This document shows positions 1 to 10,674 of a DNA stretch of 64,000 bases, one piece after another; within the stretch, counting starts at the first letter, position 1, and every line of letters starts with the position of its first letter. The notes under the pieces were generated by a model that saw only the letters and a list, made by a program, of their open reading frames with translations, was not told the origin of the DNA and did not search any database. The translations under genes were made by a program, and so were the position numbers. The stretch comes from Microcyclospora pomicola (Eukaryota; Ascomycota; Dothideomycetes; Capnodiales). Location of the stretch: positions 62,001 through 126,000 of the forward strand of contig NHNY01000037.1 in assembly GCA_002786065.1 (NCBI GenBank), read 5' to 3'.

Positions 1-1
1 C

Positions 2-766
2 ATCAAGCAATTCGCCTCGACGCTCCGCTCCTCCAACACCCTCCGCACCACCACCGAGCCCTACGTCGCCTACGGCGGCACCGAAGACCTCTTCGCCGCC
101 TGCGCCCGCCAATGCTCCTACACGATCCCCAACGCGCTCAAGACGCCGAAGGAGGACCCGCCGACCAACGCGGCCGGCGAGCAGCTCGGCCACGGCACCG
201 GCTGGTGGTACGAGCCGAAATCGCAGCACGGGCTCGGGCTCGACGTCACCTTCAACACCTGGGCGCAGGTGCTGTTCCTGCACATGTGGATGGTGACAGC
301 GCGGCTGCGCGCGTTCCCACGCGCGCACGCCGCCATCTGGCACCAGAACCTGCTCGACCATTTCTTCTACGCCGCCGAGGACCGCATGGTCGTCTGGCAT
401 AATCTGACGGCGCGGGGAGTGCGGAATAAGTATCTGAAGGATCTGTTTTTGCAGTGGCGCGGTGTGTTGCTGAGCTATGATGAGGGGCTGATCAAGGGCG
501 ATGCGGTGATGGCGGCGGCGATCTGGCGGAATCTGTTCAAGGCGAGCGAGGAGGTGGATGTGGAGGATGTCGCGGTCGTGACGGCATATGTGCGGGCAGA
601 GATGCTGCGGTTGGAGGGGCTGCGGGACGAGGTGGTGAGCTCGGGGCAGATCGAGTTTGGTAGTCCGGTGGACGTGAAGCGGTTACTGGGAACGAAGGAG
701 AGCGCATGGATGAGGAAGGCTGTCACGGAGGAGGATGTCAAGGCTGCAAGAGCGTTGACGGCGTGA
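2..766 (+). CDS. CBP3: Ubiquinol-cytochrome c chaperone CBP3 (5' partial)
   Basis: The frame is already open at base 2 and runs 254 codons to a TGA at 764-766, so the start and mitochondrial presequence lie outside the window. The visible part matches the CBP3/UQCC1 chaperone domain: a conserved WAQVLFLHMWM helix, then LLDHFFYAAEDRM, YLKDLFLQWRG, YDEGLIKGD and AAAIWRNLF in the family order. Known role: with CBP6 it binds the mitoribosome exit and newly made cytochrome b, and is needed for complex III assembly at the inner membrane. No intron is needed in this part. It is tail-to-tail with the capping-enzyme gene, about 180 bp apart. The family call is firm; the length cannot be judged. Confidence 0.9.
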   Translation: MKQFASTLRSSNTLRTTTEPYVAYGGTEDLFAACARQCSYTIPNALKTPKEDPPTNAAGEQLGHGTGWWYEPKSQHGLGLDVTFNTWAQVLFLHMWMVTARLRAFPRAHAAIWHQNLLDHFFYAAEDRMVVWHNLTARGVRNKYLKDLFLQWRGVLLSYDEGLIKGDAVMAAAIWRNLFKASEEVDVEDVAVVTAYVRAEMLRLEGLRDEVVSSGQIEFGSPVDVKRLLGTKESAWMRKAVTEEDVKAARALTA

Positions 767-944
767 TGAGCTCTCCATTGAGCCTGTACGATGAAGGATG
801 TTGTAAGACTCTTATAGACGTTTCGCCTGTACAAAACCACTGTACAATATTCTATTGCACAATATTGCTGGGGTATCACGCCCTCCTGCTGAACCGGAAC
901 GCCTCGCTTTAGAACACACATCTACCTGTTATAACATTTTCTCA

Positions 945-2267
945 TCAATCATCGTATGTCGGTCCGTCATCTTCGATCTCCATCTTGCTCTGCTCAGCCG
1001 CCTTGGCTTTTTGTTGCTGCTGCATATGAGCCGCCTGCTTCGCCGCCTCCCGCTTCTCCCACTCCGCCTTTTGAGTCTGCATCTGCGCCTGTTTCAACGC
1101 CTGCTGCTGCACCACCTCTCGAGCTTTGAACCCCTTTCGGATAACGCCGGAGCGACTCTTGAGGTCCTGTTCGGTGACAGCGTCTTTGATGCTCTGCAAC
1201 ACACTCTGCACAGTACTGACGTGATTGGCCTCGGTCTTGTCATCGCGGAACCGCGGCGTGCCATCTTCTTCCATCTTCGGCCGCCATTGTGAAGTGTCCG
1301 GGTCCCGATAGCATTCGATGATGCGATGGTCGAACATCTGATTCATGGTTTTCATCGCGTTCCATTCGGGAGTAGTCAGGTGCAGCATGGCGAAGTACTC
1401 ATAATGCTTGTTGCCGTGTGACACGAGGAGCTCAATCTCGGGGATGGCATCGTAGTCGGGGTATTTCCCCTCCTCGTCCTCGAGGGTTGGGAACTCGCCG
1501 ATCTGAAGCTTGAAGTCGATGGTGTTCTCTTGCGGTGGCTTCCACTTGAGGATGTGCTCGTCGGTGCCTGAGACGTAAGGGGTGTTGACGCAAGTGAAGA
1601 TCAACCCATCATTCCCGTGAGGGAGGTTGGGAATGCGCTCGTTGAACATCAGATCCATGGCGTATGGCCTCTCCATAGACTTCATCTCCAGCTCGAAAGG
1701 GAAGTGCTGAATGTCTTCGGCGTATCGTGGGTCTCGGGAGAAGTCTTTGTATGGTTTCCAGATGCGATCCATTATCCGTTGCAGCCGTTTCGAGAAAGGC
1801 TTCTCGCAGATGTTCTCTCGATCTATGGCTAAAGCGTCGAAGATCAGGTAACATAACCTCTCTTTCCCATTTGGAAACTTCTGTCGGACCAGCTCGCCAT
1901 CTAACAACGTTGCCCGGTGGAACTCGGCGATGTTCGGGCCTGGCACGGGGATGTGTAATGTTTCAATCGGGATGCAGTAGTAGTCGTTCTTGCGGTCAAT
2001 CAACAGCTGCATCTCCACCTCCGCACCTTGCTCGTCGACGAACTGAGTGAGGTATAGCAACAATCGGATGCCATCGGTCTTTTCGCACACAAAGTAATCG
2101 GTGTTTTCGAGCTCGGTGAGATGATGCCGGGCGAAAGAGACGGGTTGGGCGCCGGGGAAGTGAAGGCTTCGTCGCTGGAGGAGATCCGAGACGGTTCCTC
2201 GGTGGAACGTCGCATCTTCGTTGCTGAGCTTGGTGCCAATGGCCGCGAGATCTACTGAAGAACCCAT
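945..2267 (-). CDS. CEG1: mRNA guanylyltransferase (capping enzyme alpha subunit)
   Basis: This is a single-exon gene of 440 residues starting at an ATG (2265-2267). It carries the covalent nucleotidyltransferase signature: motif I EKTDG with the GMP-accepting lysine K63, motif III near LLDGEL (121-126), motif IV DGLIFT (220-225) and motif V LKWKPP (240-245), followed by an OB-fold region. The tail is rich in Gln, Ala and Lys (predicted coiled coil) and ends acidic. The enzyme transfers GMP from GTP to the diphosphate end of nascent nuclear transcripts, working with an RNA triphosphatase and bound to the RNA polymerase II CTD. Length fits fungal Ceg1 (about 400-460). It is convergent with CBP3 and divergent from the BTB-like gene. 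Confidence 0.95.
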   Translation of the reverse strand: MGSSVDLAAIGTKLSNEDATFHRGTVSDLLQRRSLHFPGAQPVSFARHHLTELENTDYFVCEKTDGIRLLLYLTQFVDEQGAEVEMQLLIDRKNDYYCIPIETLHIPVPGPNIAEFHRATLLDGELVRQKFPNGKERLCYLIFDALAIDRENICEKPFSKRLQRIMDRIWKPYKDFSRDPRYAEDIQHFPFELEMKSMERPYAMDLMFNERIPNLPHGNDGLIFTCVNTPYVSGTDEHILKWKPPQENTIDFKLQIGEFPTLEDEEGKYPDYDAIPEIELLVSHGNKHYEYFAMLHLTTPEWNAMKTMNQMFDHRIIECYRDPDTSQWRPKMEEDGTPRFRDDKTEANHVSTVQSVLQSIKDAVTEQDLKSRSGVIRKGFKAREVVQQQALKQAQMQTQKAEWEKREAAKQAAHMQQQQKAKAAEQSKMEIEDDGPTYDD

Positions 2268-2998
2268 CGTATCCTGCCCGCCGCAGAGAGCATGCGGCGG
2301 ATGAACGGATTGGTGTTGTGTCGTTTACTAGCGTACACTAATAACGCGGAGACGGCAAGCGGCGACGGGACAGAGCCGACCCCATGCGCGATCACGTGGA
2401 GGGATTTCTCGTGCTGCCTCGCGTCTGCTATAGCAGAGACAAGTTAAGAGGTCATCCCAACCGAATGCGCATCATGGTTCATCCTTACCAGACAAATTCC
2501 CCCCCAGATCGGTGATTTGTGCCTGTGCTATCATGACCTCGAGATCAACGGTAGAGACGCTGGTTGGAGGACCGGCTGGGAGAAAAACCTTGACCTCGCA
2601 TATAGCCACAGAGGCCCGAGCTCCACCCAAGAGTCGGTGTGCTGTTTCACTGCAAAATCCGTCCATGACCATCCGCGATGGCGTGAGTCTGGCAGGAGTG
2701 CCGCCAATCCGCACGCGAACCGTTGATGATCAGCCTCCACAGCCAAAAATTGGAGAAGATGGAGAAGAAGTCAAGTAGTGCTGCTGCTCCCTCTGCTGCG
2801 ACATGTCGCGGCAATGCTGCTTTTCTATCTCCCATCTTCCCCTCTTCCAGTCTCTACCGTAGCAAGAAACGGCCTCCCAGCCATATGAATATCAGCTACC
2901 CAATGGCTGAGTAGACGAGGCTATAGCTTTGTCTCTCTTCACTTTCACTCAATTCCTGCCCTTCTCCTCAATCTGGGGCATCTCTCGTTACCTCCAAC
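2268..2998. other. Intergenic, divergent promoter region
   Basis: This 0.7-kb gap lies between the CEG1 start and the proposed start of the BTB-like gene. Only short overlapping frames occur. I see no convincing gene, repeat or RNA. Confidence 0.5.
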
Positions 2999-4028
2999 AT
3001 GGGCTCTGCTACTCCACAGCCCGTTTTCTTCTCGCGTCAACTACACAAGCAGCTTTCTGCGTTGAAACGCGAATTGAGATTCATTGCCCGGACTCTAGCT
3101 CGTCTACGACATCGTCACCACATATTGCTTGTCTGCTCCAGCGTGCGGAAGAGCACCCAAATATCGCTCTTCGACCCGGTGCAGAATCTATTACTGGGAG
3201 ACTCTTCGATCTTGACGCCCCATAAGCATGCCATTGTCGAGGATATCGAGAGTGCGCCGACTAGCCCCCTCGTAGAGATCAGTTCGCCAAAATGGCCGCA
3301 ATGGTCGCTCCTACAGCCAAGTTTCACAGCAAAAGGGTACATATGTTAAATCATCCTCTTTCGTCCAACATACTGATCAAATGACCAGACTATCCCCCAC
3401 CACCGATGAGCTCGTCGAGATGGTGTCCATCACAGTCGACCACCGCTGTCCGACAACCTTCTCCGTGCCCGTCCCCAGCATCCCGACCTTCCTGGCCCGC
3501 CATCCGCCTCCCACGGACCCGTTCGTCACGCTCTCCCTCCCCAACACGAGCGTCGCCGACTTCCACGACTTCACCCTCTGGCTGCGCACCGGCCGCATCC
3601 TCCAGCACCCCCATCACGACACGCCCTGGACGATCGAGCACCACGCCCACCGCCTGGTCAACGCGCTCTCCCTCGGCCTGAACCTGCACAGCCCCGTCTA
3701 CCAAGCCGCCGCGCTGACCGAGTTCCACGCCCTCGGCGCCCTCCTCTCCTGGCCCGAGGACTACGTCACCCCCGTTTATGCCGTGACTAAGGGCATCCCC
3801 AGCCACCCTGCGCGCGCGCTCATGGTCGACATCGTCGCCGCCAAGACGCACGGCCCCGGCAAGCGCAAGGTCCGCCAGGGCCCGCGGGACCGCAACGTCG
3901 AGCGCGGCGACCGCATCCGCGCCACCACCTTCTGGAAGGACTACGATGCCGTGTGTGCGCGCCGCGGCGGCGACGACGGCGAGAGCGCCTATCCCGAGAG
4001 CGTGCTGGGATGCTCGACGGAGTTGTGA
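2999..4028 (+). CDS. BTB/POZ-like hypothetical protein (2 exons proposed)
   Basis: The second exon (3389-4028) is certain as coding sequence: it has strong C-ending codon use and encodes about 213 residues. A pattern in it, FTLWLRTGRI then VNALSLGLNL and PARALMVDIVAA, recalls the back half of fungal BTB domains, where a tyrosine- or tryptophan-containing 'LYTGR' strand precedes helices and an 'LR-LLVD' motif. I propose a first exon 2999-3336, joined by a 52-nt intron 3337-3388 (GTACAT donor, branch ACTGATC, acceptor CAG). The join keeps phase and gives about 325 residues. The first exon has weaker codon bias, so translation from the ATG at 3381 (215 residues) is the alternative. The function is not recognised; BTB proteins mediate protein-protein contacts. 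Confidence 0.6.
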
Positions 4029-4781
4029 AGCGTCATCATGACTTGGGGTCATGACTGTTACTTTTATTCGTGCACGATGGCTCTGGTGCAGTGGAGTATT
4101 ATTGATGTTGATGTTGTACATACGACATGCCGGACGTGTACTGTACTGCACTGTATTGCACATACTGCTTGGGAGGAACATCGGCGCACCGGCTTCAGAC
4201 GTTGGATATAGGGTGGGATGGCATGGGACCTCATGGTATGGTATACCTTAGGGTATGGGAGGCTAAGGGTTAGCGTCTGTTGGGCACATAGATTCATGTA
4301 TATACATAGGTGACGATTATCAGGTAGCTAGATGAACCGAGACTCATCAACGTCGGTACTCATCTCACGAAAGGGCTCCGTGATCTCGTTAATAACGCAT
4401 GTCACGCCACCTCGTAAGTAAGGTACGTGACTACTCGAGGTGAATCATCAGAGGACGCAAGGTCGGATAGCGATATTGACTCCATTACAACTAACAGGTC
4501 TGGAACAAAATTTCAAGGCGGAGTCAAGAAAATAAAGTAGGGTAGGTTGGTAGAATACATAAAAACAACCGGTTTCTACATAGGTCAACCGCCTCCTGCT
4601 CCGATCATGACTCGTCACTCGTGGAAAAGACATCGAATCTTTCATGACGCATTCGTAAGGATTCTGCATAATGATACAGTCACACGATCTGGTGAGGTGC
4701 TTAGGTATTTACTTTTGGGTTCGAGGAAAACAAGGTGGAGTGGAGCTTGGAAGCTGCCGCTCCCGTTCAGACGAGATGGGC
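4029..4781. other. Intergenic, convergent 3' regions
   Basis: This 0.75-kb stretch lies between the stop codons of the BTB-like and CBM48 genes. It holds CTGTACTGCACTGTATTGCA-like short repeats near 4137 but no gene that I can support. Confidence 0.45.
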
Positions 4782-6811
4782 TCAAGTGGTGTTTTTCGGG
4801 TATAGTTTCGAGACCCCCGTTGCAAGGGCAAACGCGAGCGCGATTGCTGCAACCCTATTCCAAGTTAGTCGTGTCTTGTATACATATGTCTCCAAGAACG
4901 ATCGGAGATTCCGAGAACTTACCACGTCACAGGATGAACAGCCACATCCAAAGCTTTCTGTGCCCAACTCCGCTCGGCCATTTGCTCGAGCTCGACGAGT
5001 TCCTTCTCCTCCTCGGCTTCCTCCGTATCGACTTCTTCAACGTCCTGCTCGACGTTCTCCTCCTTCTCAAGTTCTTCGACTTCACTTTCGAGTTCCTGCG
5101 GCGTCATGGGAGGGGTCATGGGATCACCGACGGGCAGCAACGTGTCAGGGCCGACGTTCTTAGTCTCGGCTTCGCAGATGGCCTCGTTCTGCTCGATGTC
5201 ACGGAGTTGCTCGAGCTGGCCATCGTCATCATCGTCATCTTCCTCTATCACACATGGAAGGCTGTTGGTGGACTTTGAGCTGAGGAGGTCACTAGTCGTT
5301 TCGTCCATCGGTAGAGTTTTCGACGTGCGTCGGATGTGCTCCAGAATACCCTCATGATCGGTCGGGAAGCGCTCTAGGTTCGGGTCTTCGAGATGGATGG
5401 GTAGTAAGTTCCCATACTCATCGTGCTCCGAGTCGAGACGTGGTGATGAATGGTAATGTGAGAATGAGTTGGACTGACGGAGCGAGCTGTTGCTCTGATG
5501 GCGGGATAGCGGCGAGTGAGTATGATCTGAGGACGACGAAGAAAGACACTCATGGCTAAGGAGCGGTGGGCCTTCATCATCACTGTCATCATCGCCATCG
5601 TAGTTGTCATCCGAATCGAGCTGCACAGCAATCTCCTCAAGTATCGCTTTTGGTGGCGACGACGAGTTGACTTCATGGCTCATCAATGGTGTGACCTCCT
5701 CGGGCGCTCGTTCTGAGGTGGCATCATGGTTGTCAGGGATATCAAGATTTAGTTCCTTTGCGGGCTGCTCGGAGAGGCAAGTCTCGTGTTGCATCAACGG
5801 CGCCCCAGAGCACTTGTCGGACAGTTCTGCAGGAACACTTACCAGCATGGCCGATTCGTGTCCCGAGAGCTTCACGTCCTTTTCCGTGTATACAGTACCC
5901 GAGGACTCCTTAGGTTCATGTGTTTCCTGCTTTGGTAGCGCCGCTTGAGCATTGTCGTCAGAGTGAAGCACATTTTGGCTTTGCTCATGGCCATTCGCGG
6001 GATGCGTCGCAGCAAAGGTATGCGCAATCTCTTGAACCTGTATCGAGTTGTTCTTGTTCCCAAGGCCATCGTCCACAGTCGGCTTGGTCGTGTCTAGCGC
6101 CCACCACTCGCCTGGTCCGAGGCGGAACTTGTACTGGTACTCGCCTGGCTCGACCTGAAAGTCCCTCTTGAATCGATAAGCGCCATGCTCATCATGTACA
6201 GCGCTCATCTCGACAGGCTCCCACGACGGCTCGCTGAGATCAGTGAAGATGTAGACGGGCGGTCTAAGTCCTGGCGACCCGTACTCGACGGTGACGGGAA
6301 CCTTGACAGTCTCGACGCCCGGCATGACCGGCGGAGCGACGTGCTTTAGGCCGATCCTCGAAGGATGTCGCGAAGGCTCAGGGCGGTCCATGGGTATCGT
6401 TTGGGATGCGGAAGACGACTGTTGTTGATGTTCAGTCTTGTCGTTGCTAGTCTTGACGTCGAGGTGTATCGCTTCCGGCACGGGGTGTGCCTGGCCGGTC
6501 TCAAGCACCTGATCGATCGAGACACCAAGAGCCGGAGCTGCACGTGGAGTTAGATGCTTGCCTGAAAGTGATGCAGGTGGATGTATGGCGGCGGGGATAT
6601 TCGGTGGAGCCATATCTTCAGCCTGCGGATGATGGTGGTGATGGTAGAGCGATTGGATCTTGGTGCGTAGGGGATGTTCGTCGTGTTGTGAGGAAGGTTG
6701 CTGGGCCTGCGGTCGAGCCGGAGGAGGCTGCGAGTGGTGATGGTGATGATGTCTGGCCTGGCCTTCCCACCAGGCTTTGAGGTCGAACAACGGGCGCGAT
6801 ACTCGGGGCAT
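4782..6811 (-). CDS. Tail-anchored CBM48 (AMPK glycogen-binding) protein
   Basis: Exon 1 is 6811-4923 and exon 2 is 4854-4782, separated by a 68-nt intron (GTAAGT donor, branch CTAAC, acceptor TAG). The model gives 653 residues. Residues about 21-80 are His/Pro/Gln-rich. A CBM48 fold spans about 169-259: VEYGSPG, FTDLS-WEPV, GEYQYKFRLG, GEWWALD and GNKNNSI, as in Crp1/Mdg1 and AMPK-beta. A long acidic region follows with an E-rich coiled coil (LESEVEELEKEE). The last exon adds a hydrophobic segment (VAAIALAFALATGVSKLY) and ends six residues later, so the protein looks tail-anchored with the CBM in the cytosol. If the intron is ignored, translation stops at once and the anchor is lost. A GTGAGT donor near 6921 and an acceptor before 6850 suggest a 5'-UTR intron. 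An open frame continues upstream of 6811 but has no ATG. Confidence 0.8.
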
Positions 6812-7680
6812 GCGGCAGGGGAGGCAGTGGCAGGGTGAAGATTGCGGTCGAACAATAGGTGAAGCTGATGTTGCAAGGAGATGGAGGGTGATGTGATGTG
6901 AATATGTTTGCTCGCGGCACTCACCTGCACTGCACTGTCTCACGGCGTCGGCCTGTGTTCGAGTGGCTTCACAGCACACCTCATCTCTCAGGCTCGTCCC
7001 TTCTACAAGCAAGAAATGGCTTGCACTCCGGGTCGGATATGAGTAGCAGGCGCCCTACGATGTCCGGTGGATTGAGGGAGGAACGTGGAAGGAAGAACAA
7101 ACGCCAAGGTGATGTCTGGATGGTGCGCAAGCGAAGATACTTAAGACGGCCGGTTATACATACATGGAATAAATACAGGTTGGCAGCGGTTCCAAGCATG
7201 ATTCGTTGGGATACGCGTACGTGTACCAACCATTTCTCTCCGGCAATGTGCCCGCCCTGGTCATGGTCTTGGTGGGTGACACAGCGTGGTACCATCATGT
7301 ACACTTTGACATCATGCTTGTGGAGATGTACAGTACCCAGATTCACCTGAGTGTATCGTACAATCGGGCCAAGGGACGGTAAACATGGGCCTCCACACAT
7401 ATCAACAGTCAAGACCGTAAGGTTAGTATCGGGCATCGGCTGGGATGAAGTGACGTTGAATAGTGTCCTTGGCCAAGTTCGAAGGTCGGCGCGCGTCCAA
7501 AGCAAGATTCCAACAGAGTTTGAGGCTAGAATCGCTCTACCGGCGGCACTTCCGGTCCACGTGTATGGTGGGGAAGCCTTCACATGCAACCCTGCATTCC
7601 AGCGACGTGGAAGTGCAAACGCAAAGTCGTGGACTGATGCTCATAATAATGCGTGAAGACTCATCTATAATGCTCTATCA
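6812..7680. other. Intergenic, GH3 3' side and CBM48 gene promoter
   Basis: This holds the downstream flank of the beta-glucosidase gene and the leader of the CBM48 gene, including a likely leader intron beginning near 6921. Frames on both strands lack ATG starts or family signals. Confidence 0.45.
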
Positions 7681-10674
7681 TCATTCACCACCCCCAATCA
7701 ACGCTGCCAAGTCGAATCTTGCAGTAAACGAGCTCTTCGTCTCCAGATCCCTCGAACTGAAGCCCAGATGAATCCCAAATATACCCTCCGGCACAATCCA
7801 GTTCTGCGCCTTAACATCCCAATAACTGATGTCTTTCCGCGTCAGGTCCAATTGCACCGGCTGCCGCATCTCTTCGTTGCGTGTCCCGACGTGAATCTTC
7901 GTGAAGTTGCGCAGCACCCGCACCGGCATATCGACTGGCGCCCCGGTGCTGTCAAGCACGTTCTCCGGGTAGGAGATGTAGAGCTGTACGACTGCAGATC
8001 CGGGGACCCGACCGAGATTGGTCAGCGTCGCCTGCACTGATACCGCCGTGCGGTAGAGGTCGGGGTTGCCACCTTCGCCACCGCCAGCGGGAGACAGTGC
8101 GTGGGGAGTGTTGTAGCCATCCGGGTAATCGTATGATCCCTTCTTCACGTCCGAAACTTGTGAAATGTATGGGTAGATGTATTTCTCAAGCTTCCTCATT
8201 CCCTTCGGCCAAAGAGCGGTCGAGGGGTCGGGCAGAGTCTCATCCAGCTTGGGTGGTTGAAGACCTGCAGGTCTCGCTGCTGGCTCTGGATCATGTGAGC
8301 CCATCGTCTGCACAAACAACGAGGACAACTTGAACTTGGTGTATGACAGCCCGTATCCAAATTCGTAGCGAGGTGTGATGTTGTACTTGTCGAAGTAGCG
8401 GTAGTCGATGTACCCCATCTCCGAGAAGTCTTGTTGTGGAACCACGTCATTGGACTCGCGCAGGATGTGGCTATGTGGGCCGTAATCTTCCTCATCTCGA
8501 GCAATTGTATATGGCAGATGGCCTGATGGGTTCACGTCTCCAAACAGCACATCAGCGAGGGCATTCCCGGACTCTTGTCCTGGAAGATGAGCGATGAGCA
8601 CAGCCTTGACGCCTGCGAGATCGATCCATTTCTCCAGAATCGTCGGACCTACGGTATGGAGAACGACGATGGTATCGCCGCCACAGCTTGCTGCGACTTT
8701 TTGTACGAGTTCATCGCCTCCCTTCTGCGGGTACAGATCGTTACGGTCACCTCGGATGTTATCCCAGCTCAGGTAGCCCTCGCCAGCGTCGGAGTTGATG
8801 AACACGAGACACATGTCCTGCTCGGAAGCAGTATCGTCAACATGTTTGAGGTCATTTGTCTTCCAGTCCGTCACAGCCACTGTCTGGCCGTCGAAATTCG
8901 CGTGAAGAGCTTCGGCTGGCGCTACAAGGTGCGGTAAGTCCACTGCTCCAGAGCCCCATCCCATCGCGAGTGTGCCCTCGTTGCAGCTGCGATCTTCACA
9001 AGCATTATCTCCACGCGGGTTTGAATATGCGTCTTCTCCAAAGATGCCGATCTTGACCTTTCCACCTGCTCGCGCTGTGATGCCCGACCCGTTTCTCGAT
9101 AGCGGAAGCACATCGTCTGTGTTCTTCACAAGCACTATGCCTTCCGCGGCAATCTGGCGGTTGAGTGCATCGTGATCACCACCTTCCGTAGTATTACGTA
9201 CGGGGACGAACTTGTTCACAATCGCGGTATCTTTGCTGCTGGGCGAGCCGTGATGCAACTCGCCTTCCTTTCCGTTCGTCCAACTACTAAAGTTAGGCCC
9301 TCCTCCATCTGCTTCGCTTGGCCATCGAGTCGTGTTATCCTGCCCAAGCTGATACCATGCTGCTACCACTCGGAGCGCCATATCATTCAAGCGCTCCATC
9401 GGCACGCTGGTGTTCAGCACCGCTTTCGTCAGCTCGCCACCCCACAGCGTCTTACCATCTTGCCATCGAAGTCCATCACCAGGCATGGTCATGTCAAGAC
9501 CTGCCAATGCCGATGCAACGCCTGACCGCTGTGCGAGCCAGTCGCTTTGCATGAACCCCTGGAACCCCAGCTCGTCTTTCAGAATTCCATTCAGGAGCTT
9601 GCTATTCTGGCATGCGTACGAGTTGTTCACTTGATTGTAGCTGCACATCACACTCGCCACTCCAGCACGAACGCTCTCCGCAAAGGGCCACGCGTAGATT
9701 TCGTGCATGGTCCTGTCATCGATATTGCTAGAGATGGCATCTGAAGTGCCCCACTCGAAAGACTGCCGGAAGTGCTCTTGTTCGTTACCAATGTAATGCT
9801 TCGCAGTAGCAATCACGCCTGACTCCTGGATCCCGCGGATAGTCTGTGCTGCTGCAACTCCCTGTAGGACTGGATCGGAGCCGAAACCTTCCCAATTCCT
9901 TCCGCCTGCTGGTAATCTGCCCAGCGGCCCCATCGACGGGCCAAGCAGAACGTTGATCCCCTTCAGCCTAGCCTCCAAGCCATGCGCCTTGCCTCGCTTG
10001 TAGAACAGCTCTCTATTCCACGTCGCTCCTACTGTGACCCCGGCCGGGAATGCTGAAGCATTATCCACGAACCTCAATCCAAGCGGACCGTCCTGCAAGC
10101 ACAAACTCGGAAATCCCAATCGATCCACAGCTCCTGTATTCCCAACACACAGATCCATACTCCATCCCGTTCCCGTAGTGACGTTGACTTTCTCCACCAA
10201 GCTCATCTGCCCCACCAACTTCGCCGCCTTCGTATAGCTCTCTTTCCAAGCGTCCACTGTTCCTCCTCGCTGCGCAGGATACCAAGGTTCTGACTGTCCA
10301 GCTTTCGGCCCTGAATCAGCTTTGTACATCCAGATCCCTCCTACGCTCAGTAGCAGCACCTGCGTCGCGAAGAACAAGGCAATCAGAAAACAGCAGAATC
10401 GACTAGGGATCAGCCAGCGCTGCCATCCCCCTCGTTTGCGCTGCGAATCTAGCCATGCGAGCGCAGGTTTTGGCGGATTTCTGCCGGCACTCTTCTCAGT
10501 ATCTGATGTACTGCGCAACGGTTGAGATGCGTCGTCTGTATATGGTCGATCCGTGGCGCGTAAGGGATCTAGTTCGTCCAGGTCTGAAGCTTCGGAATCA
10601 TAGTTGGCATCGTGGGAGTGCCGTGACGGTGCAGGGGGGTCGAGTTCTAAAGCGTCAGGGGCCGTGAGAGGCAT
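7681..10674 (-). CDS. Membrane-anchored GH3 beta-glucosidase (BglE/F type)
   Basis: This is one uninterrupted exon of 997 residues from an ATG at 10674. The acidic amino-terminal 90 residues are cytosolic in character. A hydrophobic segment at about 94-116 (CCFLIALFFATQVLLLSVGG) makes it a type II membrane protein. The GH3 TIM-barrel follows with the substrate pocket motif GRNWEGFGSDP (258-268), KHYIGNEQE and the nucleophile loop MQSDW with D378. The alpha/beta-sandwich (GIFGEDA, VVLHTVGPTILEKW) and a fibronectin-III-like carboxy domain complete the family layout. Aspergillus BglE/F proteins share this type II architecture. The role is hydrolysis of terminal beta-glucosyl residues at or outside the plasma membrane. 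The natural substrate is not shown by sequence. Confidence 0.93.
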   Translation of the reverse strand: MPLTAPDALELDPPAPSRHSHDANYDSEASDLDELDPLRATDRPYTDDASQPLRSTSDTEKSAGRNPPKPALAWLDSQRKRGGWQRWLIPSRFCCFLIALFFATQVLLLSVGGIWMYKADSGPKAGQSEPWYPAQRGGTVDAWKESYTKAAKLVGQMSLVEKVNVTTGTGWSMDLCVGNTGAVDRLGFPSLCLQDGPLGLRFVDNASAFPAGVTVGATWNRELFYKRGKAHGLEARLKGINVLLGPSMGPLGRLPAGGRNWEGFGSDPVLQGVAAAQTIRGIQESGVIATAKHYIGNEQEHFRQSFEWGTSDAISSNIDDRTMHEIYAWPFAESVRAGVASVMCSYNQVNNSYACQNSKLLNGILKDELGFQGFMQSDWLAQRSGVASALAGLDMTMPGDGLRWQDGKTLWGGELTKAVLNTSVPMERLNDMALRVVAAWYQLGQDNTTRWPSEADGGGPNFSSWTNGKEGELHHGSPSSKDTAIVNKFVPVRNTTEGGDHDALNRQIAAEGIVLVKNTDDVLPLSRNGSGITARAGGKVKIGIFGEDAYSNPRGDNACEDRSCNEGTLAMGWGSGAVDLPHLVAPAEALHANFDGQTVAVTDWKTNDLKHVDDTASEQDMCLVFINSDAGEGYLSWDNIRGDRNDLYPQKGGDELVQKVAASCGGDTIVVLHTVGPTILEKWIDLAGVKAVLIAHLPGQESGNALADVLFGDVNPSGHLPYTIARDEEDYGPHSHILRESNDVVPQQDFSEMGYIDYRYFDKYNITPRYEFGYGLSYTKFKLSSLFVQTMGSHDPEPAARPAGLQPPKLDETLPDPSTALWPKGMRKLEKYIYPYISQVSDVKKGSYDYPDGYNTPHALSPAGGGEGGNPDLYRTAVSVQATLTNLGRVPGSAVVQLYISYPENVLDSTGAPVDMPVRVLRNFTKIHVGTRNEEMRQPVQLDLTRKDISYWDVKAQNWIVPEGIFGIHLGFSSRDLETKSSFTARFDLAALIGGGE

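Noticed and set aside
3390-4181. 263-codon minus-strand frame opposite the BTB-like exon
   Set aside because: It mirrors the C-biased codons of the plus-strand gene and is low-complexity Gly/Val/Asp; a shadow frame.
6715-6760. Run of histidines in the CBM48 protein resembling an engineered tag
   Set aside because: It lies in a natural His/Pro/Gln-rich low-complexity region with mixed codons.
6812-7012. Upstream extension of the CBM48 protein
   Set aside because: The frame is open but starts at TTG, contains a GTGAGT donor and has no ATG; more likely leader sequence with an intron.
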